A DNA stretch of 39,197 nt from an uncultured Erysipelotrichaceae bacterium (GTDB lineage Bacteria > Bacillota_I > Bacilli_A > RFN20 > CAG-826). Where the stretch lies: positions 1 to 39,197 of the forward strand of contig CACXKR010000010.1 of NCBI GenBank assembly GCA_902768335.1, in the 5' to 3' direction. Below are positions 6,317-14,094 of the stretch, one piece after another. Made by a program: the position numbers and the translations under genes. The notes beneath the pieces are model-generated. The model ran no database searches, was not told the origin of the DNA, and saw only the letters and a list, made by a program, of their open reading frames with translations. Numbering within the stretch: the first letter of the stretch is position 1; every line of letters starts with the position of its first letter.

Positions 6317-8434
6317 TTAATTCTCTTTAATCACTACTTTATTATCGACATAATCGACAAGATATTTATGCTTGGTATCGACTTTGCCTTCGATAATATA
6401 TTCGGCAATTAAGGTTTCGATTTCATTTGAGATGAATCGTTTAAGCGGTCTTGCTCCAAATTCATATGAGAACGATGAATCCAATATCCATTTCTTGAGT
6501 GATTCGCTAAAAGCGAATGAGAAGTAATTCTCTTTAAGGCGTTCATTTAATATATTGAGCAACTTAGTAACAATCTTAAATTGAACTTCTTTTGTTAAAG
6601 GCTTAAAGTAGACTACTTCATCAATTCTATTTAAGAATTCTGGTCTAAAGTGTGACTTTAATAATTTTTCAACTTCTTCGCGTTTATTATTTAGTAATAA
6701 ATCAGAACCTAAATTTGAAGTCATGATGATAATTGTGTTTTTGAAGTCAACAACTCGACCTTGCGAATCAGTTAAACGACCATCATCAAGAATTTGAAGA
6801 AGAAGATTGAATACTTCAGGGTGAGCCTTTTCGATTTCATCGAATAGAACGATGGAGTATGGGTTTCTTCTTACTTTTTCGGTTAATTGGCCACCTTCTT
6901 CATAACCAACATATCCTGGTGGGGCGCCAATGAGTCTAGAAGTCGAATATTTTTCCATATATTCGGACATATCGATTCTGACCATATGCGATTCGGAATC
7001 GAATAATGATTCGGCTAAAGCTCTAGCGACTTCAGTTTTACCAACGCCAGTTGGACCTAAGAATAGGAAGCTTCCGATTGGTTTATTTTGATCTTTAATT
7101 CCTGCTCTTTGGCGAATAATGGCGTTTGAAACTAGTTTAATTGCTTCATCTTGACCAATTACTCTTTTCTCAAGAGTTTCTTTAAGATGGAGAACTTTCT
7201 CCTTTTCGCCTTCGGCGATTTTGCTTAAAGGAATATTTGTTAATTTGGAAACAATCTTTGCGATATCGTTTTCAGTAACTACTTCGGAAAGGATACGATC
7301 AACTGTTGTGTCGCTTTCAAGTTCTTTAAGCTCTTTTTCTAGTTCAGGAATCTTTTTATATTGAAGTTCGCTGGCTTTTTGATAATTAGCTTCTACGAAT
7401 GCATTAGAGAGTTCGTTACGAAGTTTATCGAGTTGAATTTTGAGTTCTTTTGCACGGTTGATCTTATTTTTCTCAAGTTGCCAACGACTTTCCAAAGAAC
7501 TTTGTTCTTCCTTAGCTTTCTTTAGGTTATCGTTAACCTTTTCAAGTCTCTTTTTACTTGCTTCATCTTTTTCTTTCTCAAGAGCGACTTTTTCAATTTC
7601 TAAAAGTTTAATCTTTCGATTGATTTCATCGAGTTCGGTTGGAGTGGATTCAATTTCCACTCTTATAGAAGCACAAGCTTCATCGATTAAATCGATGGCC
7701 TTGTCTGGAAGAAAACGAGAAGTGATGTAACGATTTGACATTGTAACTGCCGCAACAATCGCATTATCGGTGATTTTCACACCATGATGAGATTCAAATT
7801 TTTCTTTGAGACCTCTTAAAATGCTTAATGTATCTTCGACTGTTGGTTCATTCACCATTACAGGTTGGAACCTACGCTCGAGCGCGCGGTCCTTTTCTAT
7901 ATATTGTCTATATTCATTCAGTGTGGTGGCACCGATACAATCGATTTCTCCTCTAGCAAGCATCGGCTTAAGCATATTGGAAGCATCGAGTGCGCCATCG
8001 CTACGACCAGCTCCAACAATCAAATGGATTTCATCGATGAAAAGAATGATTTTACCTTCAGATTCCTTAATTTTATTAAGGACTGCTTTTAATCTTTCCT
8101 CAAATTCGCCTCGATATTTTGCACCTGCAACAAGGGCGCCCATATCGAGTTCATAGATTGTTTTTCCTTTTAAGGAAGTAGGGACGTCGTCTTGAGTTAT
8201 TCTCTGGGCTAAACCTTCGATAATAGCAGTTTTACCAACGCCCGGTTCACCGATTAAAATGACATTGTTTTTATTCTTACGAGCAAGGATTTCAATAATC
8301 TTACGAATTTCATTATCGCGACCAATTACTGGGTCGATTTTTCCATCCTTAGCTTGTTTGGTAATATCTCGACCAAACTTTTCAAGGATGTTTTCGTCGT
8401 TTTGATAATCTTGCATACCATCCATATTATTCAT
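6317..8434 (-). CDS. clpB: ClpB-type disaggregase lacking the N-domain
   Basis: 705 residues, against about 860 for full ClpB. The protein begins almost at the first AAA+ module (ILEKFGRD, about 16-23), so the mobile N-domain of about 150 residues is missing. Walker A1 is GEPGVGKT (62-69), followed by LFIDEIH and a long middle coiled coil (about 250-380). Walker A2 GPTGVGKT and the IDMSEYME region belong to the second module. The long coiled coil and CIRCE control favour ClpB over ClpC or ClpE. Known role: ATP-driven threading of aggregated protein together with DnaK. Short ClpB forms are known in other bacteria and mycoplasmas. An AAGGAGGT site precedes the ATG, and two CIRCE operators show HrcA control. 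Confidence 0.9.
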   Translation of the reverse strand: MNNMDGMQDYQNDENILEKFGRDITKQAKDGKIDPVIGRDNEIRKIIEILARKNKNNVILIGEPGVGKTAIIEGLAQRITQDDVPTSLKGKTIYELDMGALVAGAKYRGEFEERLKAVLNKIKESEGKIILFIDEIHLIVGAGRSDGALDASNMLKPMLARGEIDCIGATTLNEYRQYIEKDRALERRFQPVMVNEPTVEDTLSILRGLKEKFESHHGVKITDNAIVAAVTMSNRYITSRFLPDKAIDLIDEACASIRVEIESTPTELDEINRKIKLLEIEKVALEKEKDEASKKRLEKVNDNLKKAKEEQSSLESRWQLEKNKINRAKELKIQLDKLRNELSNAFVEANYQKASELQYKKIPELEKELKELESDTTVDRILSEVVTENDIAKIVSKLTNIPLSKIAEGEKEKVLHLKETLEKRVIGQDEAIKLVSNAIIRQRAGIKDQNKPIGSFLFLGPTGVGKTEVARALAESLFDSESHMVRIDMSEYMEKYSTSRLIGAPPGYVGYEEGGQLTEKVRRNPYSIVLFDEIEKAHPEVFNLLLQILDDGRLTDSQGRVVDFKNTIIIMTSNLGSDLLLNNKREEVEKLLKSHFRPEFLNRIDEVVYFKPLTKEVQFKIVTKLLNILNERLKENYFSFAFSESLKKWILDSSFSYEFGARPLKRFISNEIETLIAEYIIEGKVDTKHKYLVDYVDNKVVIKEN

Positions 8435-8450
8435 AATATTTACCTCCTTT

Positions 8451-8477
8451 TTGGCACTCTTACTCTTTGAGTGCTAA
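8451..8477 (-). promoter_or_regulatory. CIRCE operator 1 of clpB
   Basis: TTGGCACTC (8451-8459), 9-base spacer, GAGTGCTAA (8469-8477). It differs from the HrcA consensus at one arm base. It lies in the clpB leader, close to the transcription start. Confidence 0.93.
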
Positions 8478-8481
8478 TTAT

Positions 8482-8509
8482 ATTATATAACAAAATTGGC
8501 ACTCGTCAA
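8482..8509 (-). promoter_or_regulatory. clpB promoter between the CIRCE boxes
   Basis: On the minus strand TTGACG (8504-8509), 16-base spacer, TATAAT (8482-8487). The -35 lies inside CIRCE 2 and the start region meets CIRCE 1. Confidence 0.75.
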
Positions 8510-8522
8510 TATAGAGTGCTAA
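8496..8522 (-). promoter_or_regulatory. CIRCE operator 2 of clpB
   Basis: TTGGCACTC (8496-8504), 9-base spacer, GAGTGCTAA (8514-8522). It overlaps the -35 box. Confidence 0.93.
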
Positions 8523-8590
8523 AAATCTTTAATTAATATAAATATTAAATATTTCTTAAGCACATCGCTTTCTTTTTTATAAAAAGCAAG

Positions 8591-8596
8591 TATAAT
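8591..8596 (+). promoter_or_regulatory. -10 box of the TPR gene, leaderless type
   Basis: TATAAT eight bases before the ATG at 8605, with no Shine-Dalgarno sequence and a weak -35. Confidence 0.5.
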
Positions 8597-8604
8597 ACTT
8601 TTCA

Positions 8605-9507
8605 ATGGATAATTTAGATACCCTTTTTGAGAAAAAACAATTCGATTTGGTAATCAAATTAACTGAGGTTAGTTCTGATCCGAAAGATCGTTTTTTGCGC
8701 GTTTCTTCTTTGGTTAGTTTAGCTAAATATGATGAAGCGCTTGATGAAATCGAAAAATACCAAAATATTATCGAAGCAAAATATCCTCTTCAATTAATGA
8801 AACTTCACTTTGAATTACTTTTAAGTAAGAAATTGTTTGATGAAGCAAAAATAGCGTTAGATCATTATGAGAATTTGCCTTATATTTCTCAAGAAGCGGA
8901 AGAATACATGCGAGACATGAAAGAAAGAATAGTGGAAGAGTCTCATCCAAAGGCGCATAAAACCTATTCTTTTGATGAAATAGATGATGTTTTAGAACAC
9001 GTCACTAATCAAGGAATCATCTCCCAAGTTATCTTTTCTCTTAAGGATTACAATATAAATAATTATATTGACTCATTAAAGATATTTTTAACTAGGGAAG
9101 ATGTTCATCCTAATTTTAGGACTTATGGATTAATTCTTTTAGTCGATAATAAATTCGATGAAGAAATAAACTTTTTATCGCTTAATGGAATTGTTAAAGT
9201 TAATCCTGCAAAGCTATTCCCACCTTTTATGAGCGCTGATTTTAATGAAGTTTGTCGCTTAATCACATTAAAGGCGGATCAAAATGTCACTTTGACTCAA
9301 ACCGCCCTTCACTTATTCAATTGTTTTATAATTGATACTTATCCAGTTGATATCTATAAAAATAGCGCCGATTCTTTAGCGAACGCCTTTATCTTTATTG
9401 CAAAGTCTTATCTAAATATTGAAGTTTCATCTTTAGATGAAGAAGACAAAAAACTCGCCAACAATATCAAATATATCATTGAATCGACCCCTGATATAAA
9501 ACTCTAA
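8605..9507 (+). CDS. TPR-like protein upstream of tig
   Basis: 300 residues, rich in helices, soluble, no signal peptide. The first 120 residues look like degenerate tetratricopeptide repeats (SLAKYDEALDEIEKY, LLSKKLFDEAKIALDHYENL). The rest is helical and unassigned. It may belong to the DUF3196-type TPR proteins of Mollicutes, but I cannot confirm this. B. subtilis has a TPR gene (ysoA) directly before tig, and this looks like its positional counterpart. No catalytic motif is seen; a protein-binding role near the chaperone genes is inference. The gene has its own -10 immediately before the ATG, and tig has a separate promoter. Confidence 0.65.
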   Translation: MDNLDTLFEKKQFDLVIKLTEVSSDPKDRFLRVSSLVSLAKYDEALDEIEKYQNIIEAKYPLQLMKLHFELLLSKKLFDEAKIALDHYENLPYISQEAEEYMRDMKERIVEESHPKAHKTYSFDEIDDVLEHVTNQGIISQVIFSLKDYNINNYIDSLKIFLTREDVHPNFRTYGLILLVDNKFDEEINFLSLNGIVKVNPAKLFPPFMSADFNEVCRLITLKADQNVTLTQTALHLFNCFIIDTYPVDIYKNSADSLANAFIFIAKSYLNIEVSSLDEEDKKLANNIKYIIESTPDIKL

Positions 9508-9553
9508 TAGATATTGTCTAAAAGACAGCGAATATTAAAACTTAATATATTTC

Positions 9554-9582
9554 TTGCGAGGCTTAATGCTTTGCAATATACT
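9554..9582 (+). promoter_or_regulatory. Promoter of tig-lon-engB
   Basis: TTGCGA (9554-9559), 17-base spacer, TATACT (9577-9582). A leader of about 28 bases carries AAGGAG ahead of the tig ATG. Confidence 0.6.
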
Positions 9583-9617
9583 TTTACATAGTAAATTTAA
9601 GGAGATTCAAATAAATT

Positions 9618-10895
9618 ATGAAAAGAGAAGTAAAAAAACTCGAAAATTCCAAAGTTGAAGTTCTCTGTGATGTTGAACCAGCTCTTTGGAAAGAATATCA
9701 AGAAAAAGCTTTTAAGAAATTAGCAGCAAATCTTGAAGTCAAAGGCTTCCGTAAAGGCAAAGTCCCAGAAGCTATGGCGAGAAAAGAAATCAATCAAGGT
9801 TCCATATTTAATGAAGCCGTCAATCTTTCTCTTCAACCAGCTTTTGATGAAGTTCTTCGCGAAGAAAAGCTTCAACCATTTGCTCGTCCAAGCGTTGACG
9901 TCACTAAGTTAAGTGACAGTGAACTTCAATTGAAGTTCATCATTGTTTTAGCTCCAGAAGTTAAGCTTGGTCAATATAAAGGTTTAGGCGTTAAGAAAGA
10001 CGCTGTTAAAGTCGAAGAAAAAGAAATCGACGCTGAAGTTAAAAAACTCGTTGAGCAAAACGCTTCACTCGTCGTCAGCGAAAAACCAGCCAAGAAAGGC
10101 GATACAGTCGTCTTTGACTTTGTTGGTAGTGTAAACGGCAAAGAATTCGAAGGTGGAAAAGCTGATAACTATTCATTAGAACTCGGTTCAAATAGTTTTG
10201 TTCCAGGCTTTGAAGATCAATTAGTTGGCGTTAAGAGCGGTGAAGATCGTGAAGTTAAAGTCACCTTCCCAACTCAATACGTCCCAGATCTCGCTGGTAA
10301 AGAAGCGGTCTTTAAATGCAAGATTCACGAAGTGAAAGAAAAAGTTATTCCTGAACTTAACGAAGAATTAATTGCCGAACTTAATATTCCAAATGTTAAA
10401 ACCGTTGCAGAACTTAGAGAATACGAAAAACAAGCTCTTCTTTCTCAAAAAGAAAATGCTGCTAGTAACGCCGCATTTAATAAAGTAATGGATAAGATTA
10501 TCGAAGGTTCCAAGATTGAAATTGCCGAAGAAGTCTTAAAAGACGAAGTCGAAGGCATGAAGAAAAATATGGAACAACAAGTTTCACAACGTGGCTTAAC
10601 CCTCGAACAATATTATTCAATCACTGGTCAAAAGCCCGAAGATGTTGAAAAACAAATGAAGGTTGAAGCCGAAAAGAATCTTAGAGCCATACTTTGTATG
10701 GAAGAAATCGCTAAAGCTGAAAAAATCGAAGTTAGCGATGCTGAAGTTGAATTCGAATTCTCCAAAATTGCTGATCAATATAAGATGGAAGTTGAAAAGG
10801 TTAAAGAAATCCTTGGTAAAGATTTACCACGTTTCAAAGCCGAACTCCGTCAAAGAAGAATCCAAGATTTTATTGGAAAAGAAAATATTGCTTAA
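9618..10895 (+). CDS. tig: Trigger factor, ribosome-bound chaperone and prolyl isomerase
   Basis: 425 residues, full length. The N-terminal ribosome-binding domain has the signature GFRKGKVP at about residues 41-48. The FKBP-type isomerase domain spans about 150-240 (KGDTVVFDFVGSVNGKEFEG, FVPGFEDQLVG). The long helical C-terminal arms close the protein. Known role: docks at ribosomal protein L23 near the exit tunnel and shields nascent chains. A good AAGGAG precedes the ATG. Lon follows 26 bases later and EngB overlaps Lon, so the three probably form one operon. clpX and lonB, which follow tig in B. subtilis, are not here. Confidence 0.96.
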   Translation: MKREVKKLENSKVEVLCDVEPALWKEYQEKAFKKLAANLEVKGFRKGKVPEAMARKEINQGSIFNEAVNLSLQPAFDEVLREEKLQPFARPSVDVTKLSDSELQLKFIIVLAPEVKLGQYKGLGVKKDAVKVEEKEIDAEVKKLVEQNASLVVSEKPAKKGDTVVFDFVGSVNGKEFEGGKADNYSLELGSNSFVPGFEDQLVGVKSGEDREVKVTFPTQYVPDLAGKEAVFKCKIHEVKEKVIPELNEELIAELNIPNVKTVAELREYEKQALLSQKENAASNAAFNKVMDKIIEGSKIEIAEEVLKDEVEGMKKNMEQQVSQRGLTLEQYYSITGQKPEDVEKQMKVEAEKNLRAILCMEEIAKAEKIEVSDAEVEFEFSKIADQYKMEVEKVKEILGKDLPRFKAELRQRRIQDFIGKENIA

Positions 10896-10921
10896 TTTAA
10901 CCTTTGAAAGGAGGAATAATT

Positions 10922-13255
10922 ATGCCTTCTAACAAAAAAGAAAAATTTACCCTTCCTTTACTTGTGACGAAATCATTTTCGGTTTTTCCTAGTAAGAAGG
11001 ATGTCGCTATTGATGCGGGACGTGATTTTTCCGTTAAAGCAATTAATGCTTCTCGTGATAATAACTCATCGCTAATCCTTGTCGTTTCTCAAAAAGATGC
11101 GGCAGTGGATGTTCCGACTCAAAAGGATTTGTATGAAGTCGGCACTTTGTGCCGAATCACATCCTATAGCGATATGAAAACCTATGTTCGCATTCGTATC
11201 ATGGGTAGCGCAAGAGTGCGCATTAATAACGTTTCTTTCGACGCTGCCGGTTTCTTTGTTGCTGATAGTGAAAAACTTGAAGATGTCATTAGCGATGAAA
11301 GAAAAGTTATCTCTTTAACTAAAGCTATTGTCTCTTCACTTCAAAATGTTCCTCAAATCACTTCAATGATTCCAAGAACCGCTTTAGTGGAATTAACCAC
11401 CAAAGGCGCTGATCCAAGAGAATTACCTGATTTTTTAGGTCCTTACCTTCCTTTAACCGATGAAGGTCGACAAGCTCTTTTAAGTGAAAATATTGTCGAT
11501 AATCGTCTCGAATTTGTCTTAGCCTCTATAAGAGAAGCGATCGAAGAAGCTAAAATCGACAATGAAATTTCGAAAAATGTTGCTCAATCAACCGAAAAGC
11601 AACAAAGAGATTACATTTTAAGAGAAAAACTTCGCGCTATTAAAAAGGAACTCGGTGAAGGCGATGAAAGCGCCGACGATGAAGATTCGATTCGTAAAAG
11701 ACTCGAAGAAAATCCTTATCCAGAACACGTTAAGGCGAAAGTTAAAAGCGAATTAAAACGTTATTCGATGATGCCTCAAGCATCGCTTGAATCATCTTTA
11801 ATTATGTCTTATATCCAAACACTTATGGATGTGCCTTGGTATGAAGAAACTAAAGACAATGATGATATCGAAAATGTTAAGAAAATTTTAGATGAAGACC
11901 ATTATGGTCTTGTCGACGTTAAAAAACGTATCGTTGAATATTTAGCAGTCAAGAAGATGACTGGTAATTTAAAGGCTCCAATCCTTTGTTTCTATGGACC
12001 TCCAGGATGTGGAAAAACTTCCTTAGGAAAATCAATTGCTAGAGCGCTTGGAAGAAAATTCTTTAAAGCCTCTTTAGGTGGTATTTCCGATGAAGCTGAA
12101 ATCCGTGGACATAGACGTACATACGTTGGTTCAATGCCTGGACGTATTATCTCAGGTATGAAACGCGTTGGAGTCATCAATCCTGTTTTCCTTCTCGACG
12201 AAGTCGATAAACTTGCTTCAAGCTACAAAGGCGATCCAGCCTCTGCTCTTCTTGAAGTCTTGGACCCAGAACAGAATTTCGCTTTCAATGATAATTATCT
12301 TGAAGAACCATATGATTTAAGCAATGTCTTATTCATCTGTACAGCGAACTATTTAGAAAATATTCCTGCTCCTCTTCGCGATAGATTAGAACTCATTGAA
12401 GTGAATTCTTACACTGAATACGAGAAAGTCAAAATCGCTAAAGGTTTCTTGTTTAAGAAACAATTAGAAGCTAATGGCTTAAAATCTCGTCAAATTTCAA
12501 TTAGTGATGAAGCATATCATTATCTAATTCAAAAATACACTCGTGAAGCTGGGGTTCGTGAACTCGAACGTAAAATCGCATCCGTTATGAGAAAAGCGGT
12601 GGTTGAACTTCTTTCAAATAAAGAACTCAAAAAAGTTGAAGTCACTCCTGAAGTTATTAATAAATATTTAGGTGCTCCACTTTTTGATAACACCAAGAAA
12701 GAAAAGAAACCACAAGTCGGTGTTGTTACTGGCTTAGCTTATACTCAATATGGTGGTGATATCTTACCAATTGAAGTTAATTATTTCCCTGGTAAGGGAA
12801 ATCTTGTCCTCACTGGTAAACTTGGCGATGTGATGAAAGAATCGGCCACAATTGCTTATGACTACGTTAGAAGCAATGCGAATAGATATAAAATCGATTC
12901 GAAACTATTCTCAGATAACGATATTCATATTCATGTTCCTGAAGGTGCTGTTCCAAAAGATGGACCAAGTGCTGGTGTGGCATTAACTACTGCCATTGTT
13001 TCATTATTTACAAAAACTCCTGTAAACAATGATGTAGCGATGACTGGCGAAGTTACTTTAAGAGGTAATGCTTTACCAATTGGTGGTTTAAGAGAAAAAT
13101 CACTCGCTGCACTTCGTTCAGGAATAAAGACGATCATCGTTCCAAGCGAGAACAAAAAGGATGTTGCCGAACTTCCAAAGGAAGTTAAAGATGCAGTTAA
13201 AATCATCTATATGAACAATGTTGATGATGCTTTAAAAGTCGCCTTAGTAAAATGA
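10922..13255 (+). CDS. lon: ATP-dependent protease Lon (LonA type)
   Basis: 777 residues. An N-terminal substrate-binding domain and helical bundle are followed by the AAA+ module with Walker A GPPGCGKT (359-366) and Walker B VFLLDEVDK, then the protease domain with Ser683 in PKDGPSAG and Lys726 in GGLREKS, the Ser-Lys dyad. Known role: degrades misfolded and short-lived regulatory proteins in the cytosol. ATG 10922 is chosen over an in-frame TTG at 10904 because AAAGGAGG lies seven bases before the ATG and the TTG has no site of its own. Its TGA stop overlaps the engB start (ATGA). Confidence 0.97.
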   Translation: MPSNKKEKFTLPLLVTKSFSVFPSKKDVAIDAGRDFSVKAINASRDNNSSLILVVSQKDAAVDVPTQKDLYEVGTLCRITSYSDMKTYVRIRIMGSARVRINNVSFDAAGFFVADSEKLEDVISDERKVISLTKAIVSSLQNVPQITSMIPRTALVELTTKGADPRELPDFLGPYLPLTDEGRQALLSENIVDNRLEFVLASIREAIEEAKIDNEISKNVAQSTEKQQRDYILREKLRAIKKELGEGDESADDEDSIRKRLEENPYPEHVKAKVKSELKRYSMMPQASLESSLIMSYIQTLMDVPWYEETKDNDDIENVKKILDEDHYGLVDVKKRIVEYLAVKKMTGNLKAPILCFYGPPGCGKTSLGKSIARALGRKFFKASLGGISDEAEIRGHRRTYVGSMPGRIISGMKRVGVINPVFLLDEVDKLASSYKGDPASALLEVLDPEQNFAFNDNYLEEPYDLSNVLFICTANYLENIPAPLRDRLELIEVNSYTEYEKVKIAKGFLFKKQLEANGLKSRQISISDEAYHYLIQKYTREAGVRELERKIASVMRKAVVELLSNKELKKVEVTPEVINKYLGAPLFDNTKKEKKPQVGVVTGLAYTQYGGDILPIEVNYFPGKGNLVLTGKLGDVMKESATIAYDYVRSNANRYKIDSKLFSDNDIHIHVPEGAVPKDGPSAGVALTTAIVSLFTKTPVNNDVAMTGEVTLRGNALPIGGLREKSLAALRSGIKTIIVPSENKKDVAELPKEVKDAVKIIYMNNVDDALKVALVK

Positions 13256-13830
13256 TCGATTTCCATAAAATCGCCTTTATAAAAAGTGCGACTTCATATT
13301 TAGATAAACCCACGAAGGATCTCCCAGAGGTCCTTTTTGTGGGTAAATCAAATGTCGGAAAGTCATCTTTAATCAACGCTCTAGCAAACAATAAATCATT
13401 AGCTTTTACTTCATCAAAGCCAGGATTCACGAAACTTCTAAATTATTTTGAAGTCGATGATTCTTTCTATTTAGTGGACGCTCCAGGCTATGGCTATACC
13501 GCCAGTGGATCGCGCCATCTCAATAATTTCGCTAAAATGATGGAAGAATATTTCAAAAATCCGAACTTGAAACTAGTTATTTTTATCGTTGATTCTAGGC
13601 ACAAATTAGGAGCGAACGATGTCGATTTCTATAATTTTATTATAGATAATAATATTCCTTTCCTCCTTGTCGCTTCAAAAATCGATAAACTTAATCAAAG
13701 CGAAAAAGCAGCGATGAAAAAGAATATTGCTAGCATCGTAAAGGAAAATGAATTCATTGCTATTTCCTCGACAAAAAACGTGGGAATAGATTTACTAAAG
13801 TCAAAGATAAGTAAGGCAATTAAACAATAA
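13252..13830 (+). CDS. engB: Ribosome-assembly GTPase EngB (YsxC/YihA)
   Basis: 192 residues, normal length. G1 is GKSNVGKSS, G3 is DAPGYGY and G4 is SKID; the sequence ends with the short helix expected for the family. Known role: essential GTPase in late assembly of the 50S subunit. The ATG overlaps the lon stop by four bases, so translation is coupled. The lon-ysxC order is the same as in B. subtilis. The hem genes that follow ysxC there are absent, and valS comes next. Confidence 0.95.
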   Translation: MIDFHKIAFIKSATSYLDKPTKDLPEVLFVGKSNVGKSSLINALANNKSLAFTSSKPGFTKLLNYFEVDDSFYLVDAPGYGYTASGSRHLNNFAKMMEEYFKNPNLKLVIFIVDSRHKLGANDVDFYNFIIDNNIPFLLVASKIDKLNQSEKAAMKKNIASIVKENEFIAISSTKNVGIDLLKSKISKAIKQ

Positions 13831-13852
13831 TAATTGTCTAATTCACCTACTT

Positions 13853-13861
13853 TGTTATAAT
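13853..13861 (+). promoter_or_regulatory. Promoter of the valS T-box leader
   Basis: Extended -10 TGTTATAAT; TTGTCT at 13834-13839 is a weak -35 with 16-base spacing. Predicted start is near 13868. Confidence 0.6.
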
Positions 13862-13867
13862 TTAAGT

Positions 13868-14076
13868 GCCGTTTGAGCAAGAGGATATTTAGTTAAGTTT
13901 AGTTTAGAGAGTAGCGCAGCGGTGGAATAGCTACCTAAACCCTAAATGTTGTCGCTTGTTAGGCTGAATAGGAATATTCCGTATATCTGCGATAAAGATA
14001 ATCGAGAGCTATAACTGTGTTATAGAATTAAGGTGGTACCGCGCTCTTAGCGTCCTTATGTGGGACGTTTTTTATT
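13868..14076 (+). promoter_or_regulatory. T-box riboswitch (tRNA-Val sensing) before valS
   Basis: The signature AAGGTGGTACCGCG at 14030-14043 is the T-box antiterminator motif; TGGT suits a tRNA with discriminator A. A terminator follows: CGTCC (14051-14055), GGACG (14063-14067), then a T-run. Stem I can be drawn with CGCAG (13915-13919) against CTGCG (13987-13991) and GGAATA (13924-13929) against TATTCC (13975-13980). This leaves a loop whose 3' side is GTATAT (13981-13986), with GTA as the likely valine specifier. Uncharged tRNA-Val should stabilise the antiterminator and switch on valS. The exact specifier frame is uncertain. Confidence 0.92.
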
Positions 14077-14094
14077 TATCTAGGAGGAAAATGT

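Noticed and set aside
7440-8156. Serine-rich plus-strand reading frames opposite clpB
   Set aside because: Shadows of the clpB codons, with no ribosome site or promoter.
9515-9527. TGTCT-AAA-AGACA as a terminator of the TPR gene
   Set aside because: Five pairs only and no T-run.
10904-10921. TTG start of lon six codons upstream
   Set aside because: It sits at the Shine-Dalgarno sequence that serves ATG 10922.
13253-13255. Possible TGA-as-Trp (Mycoplasma) code
   Set aside because: TGA ends lon, comEA and hrcA at natural family ends, and Trp is written TGG throughout.
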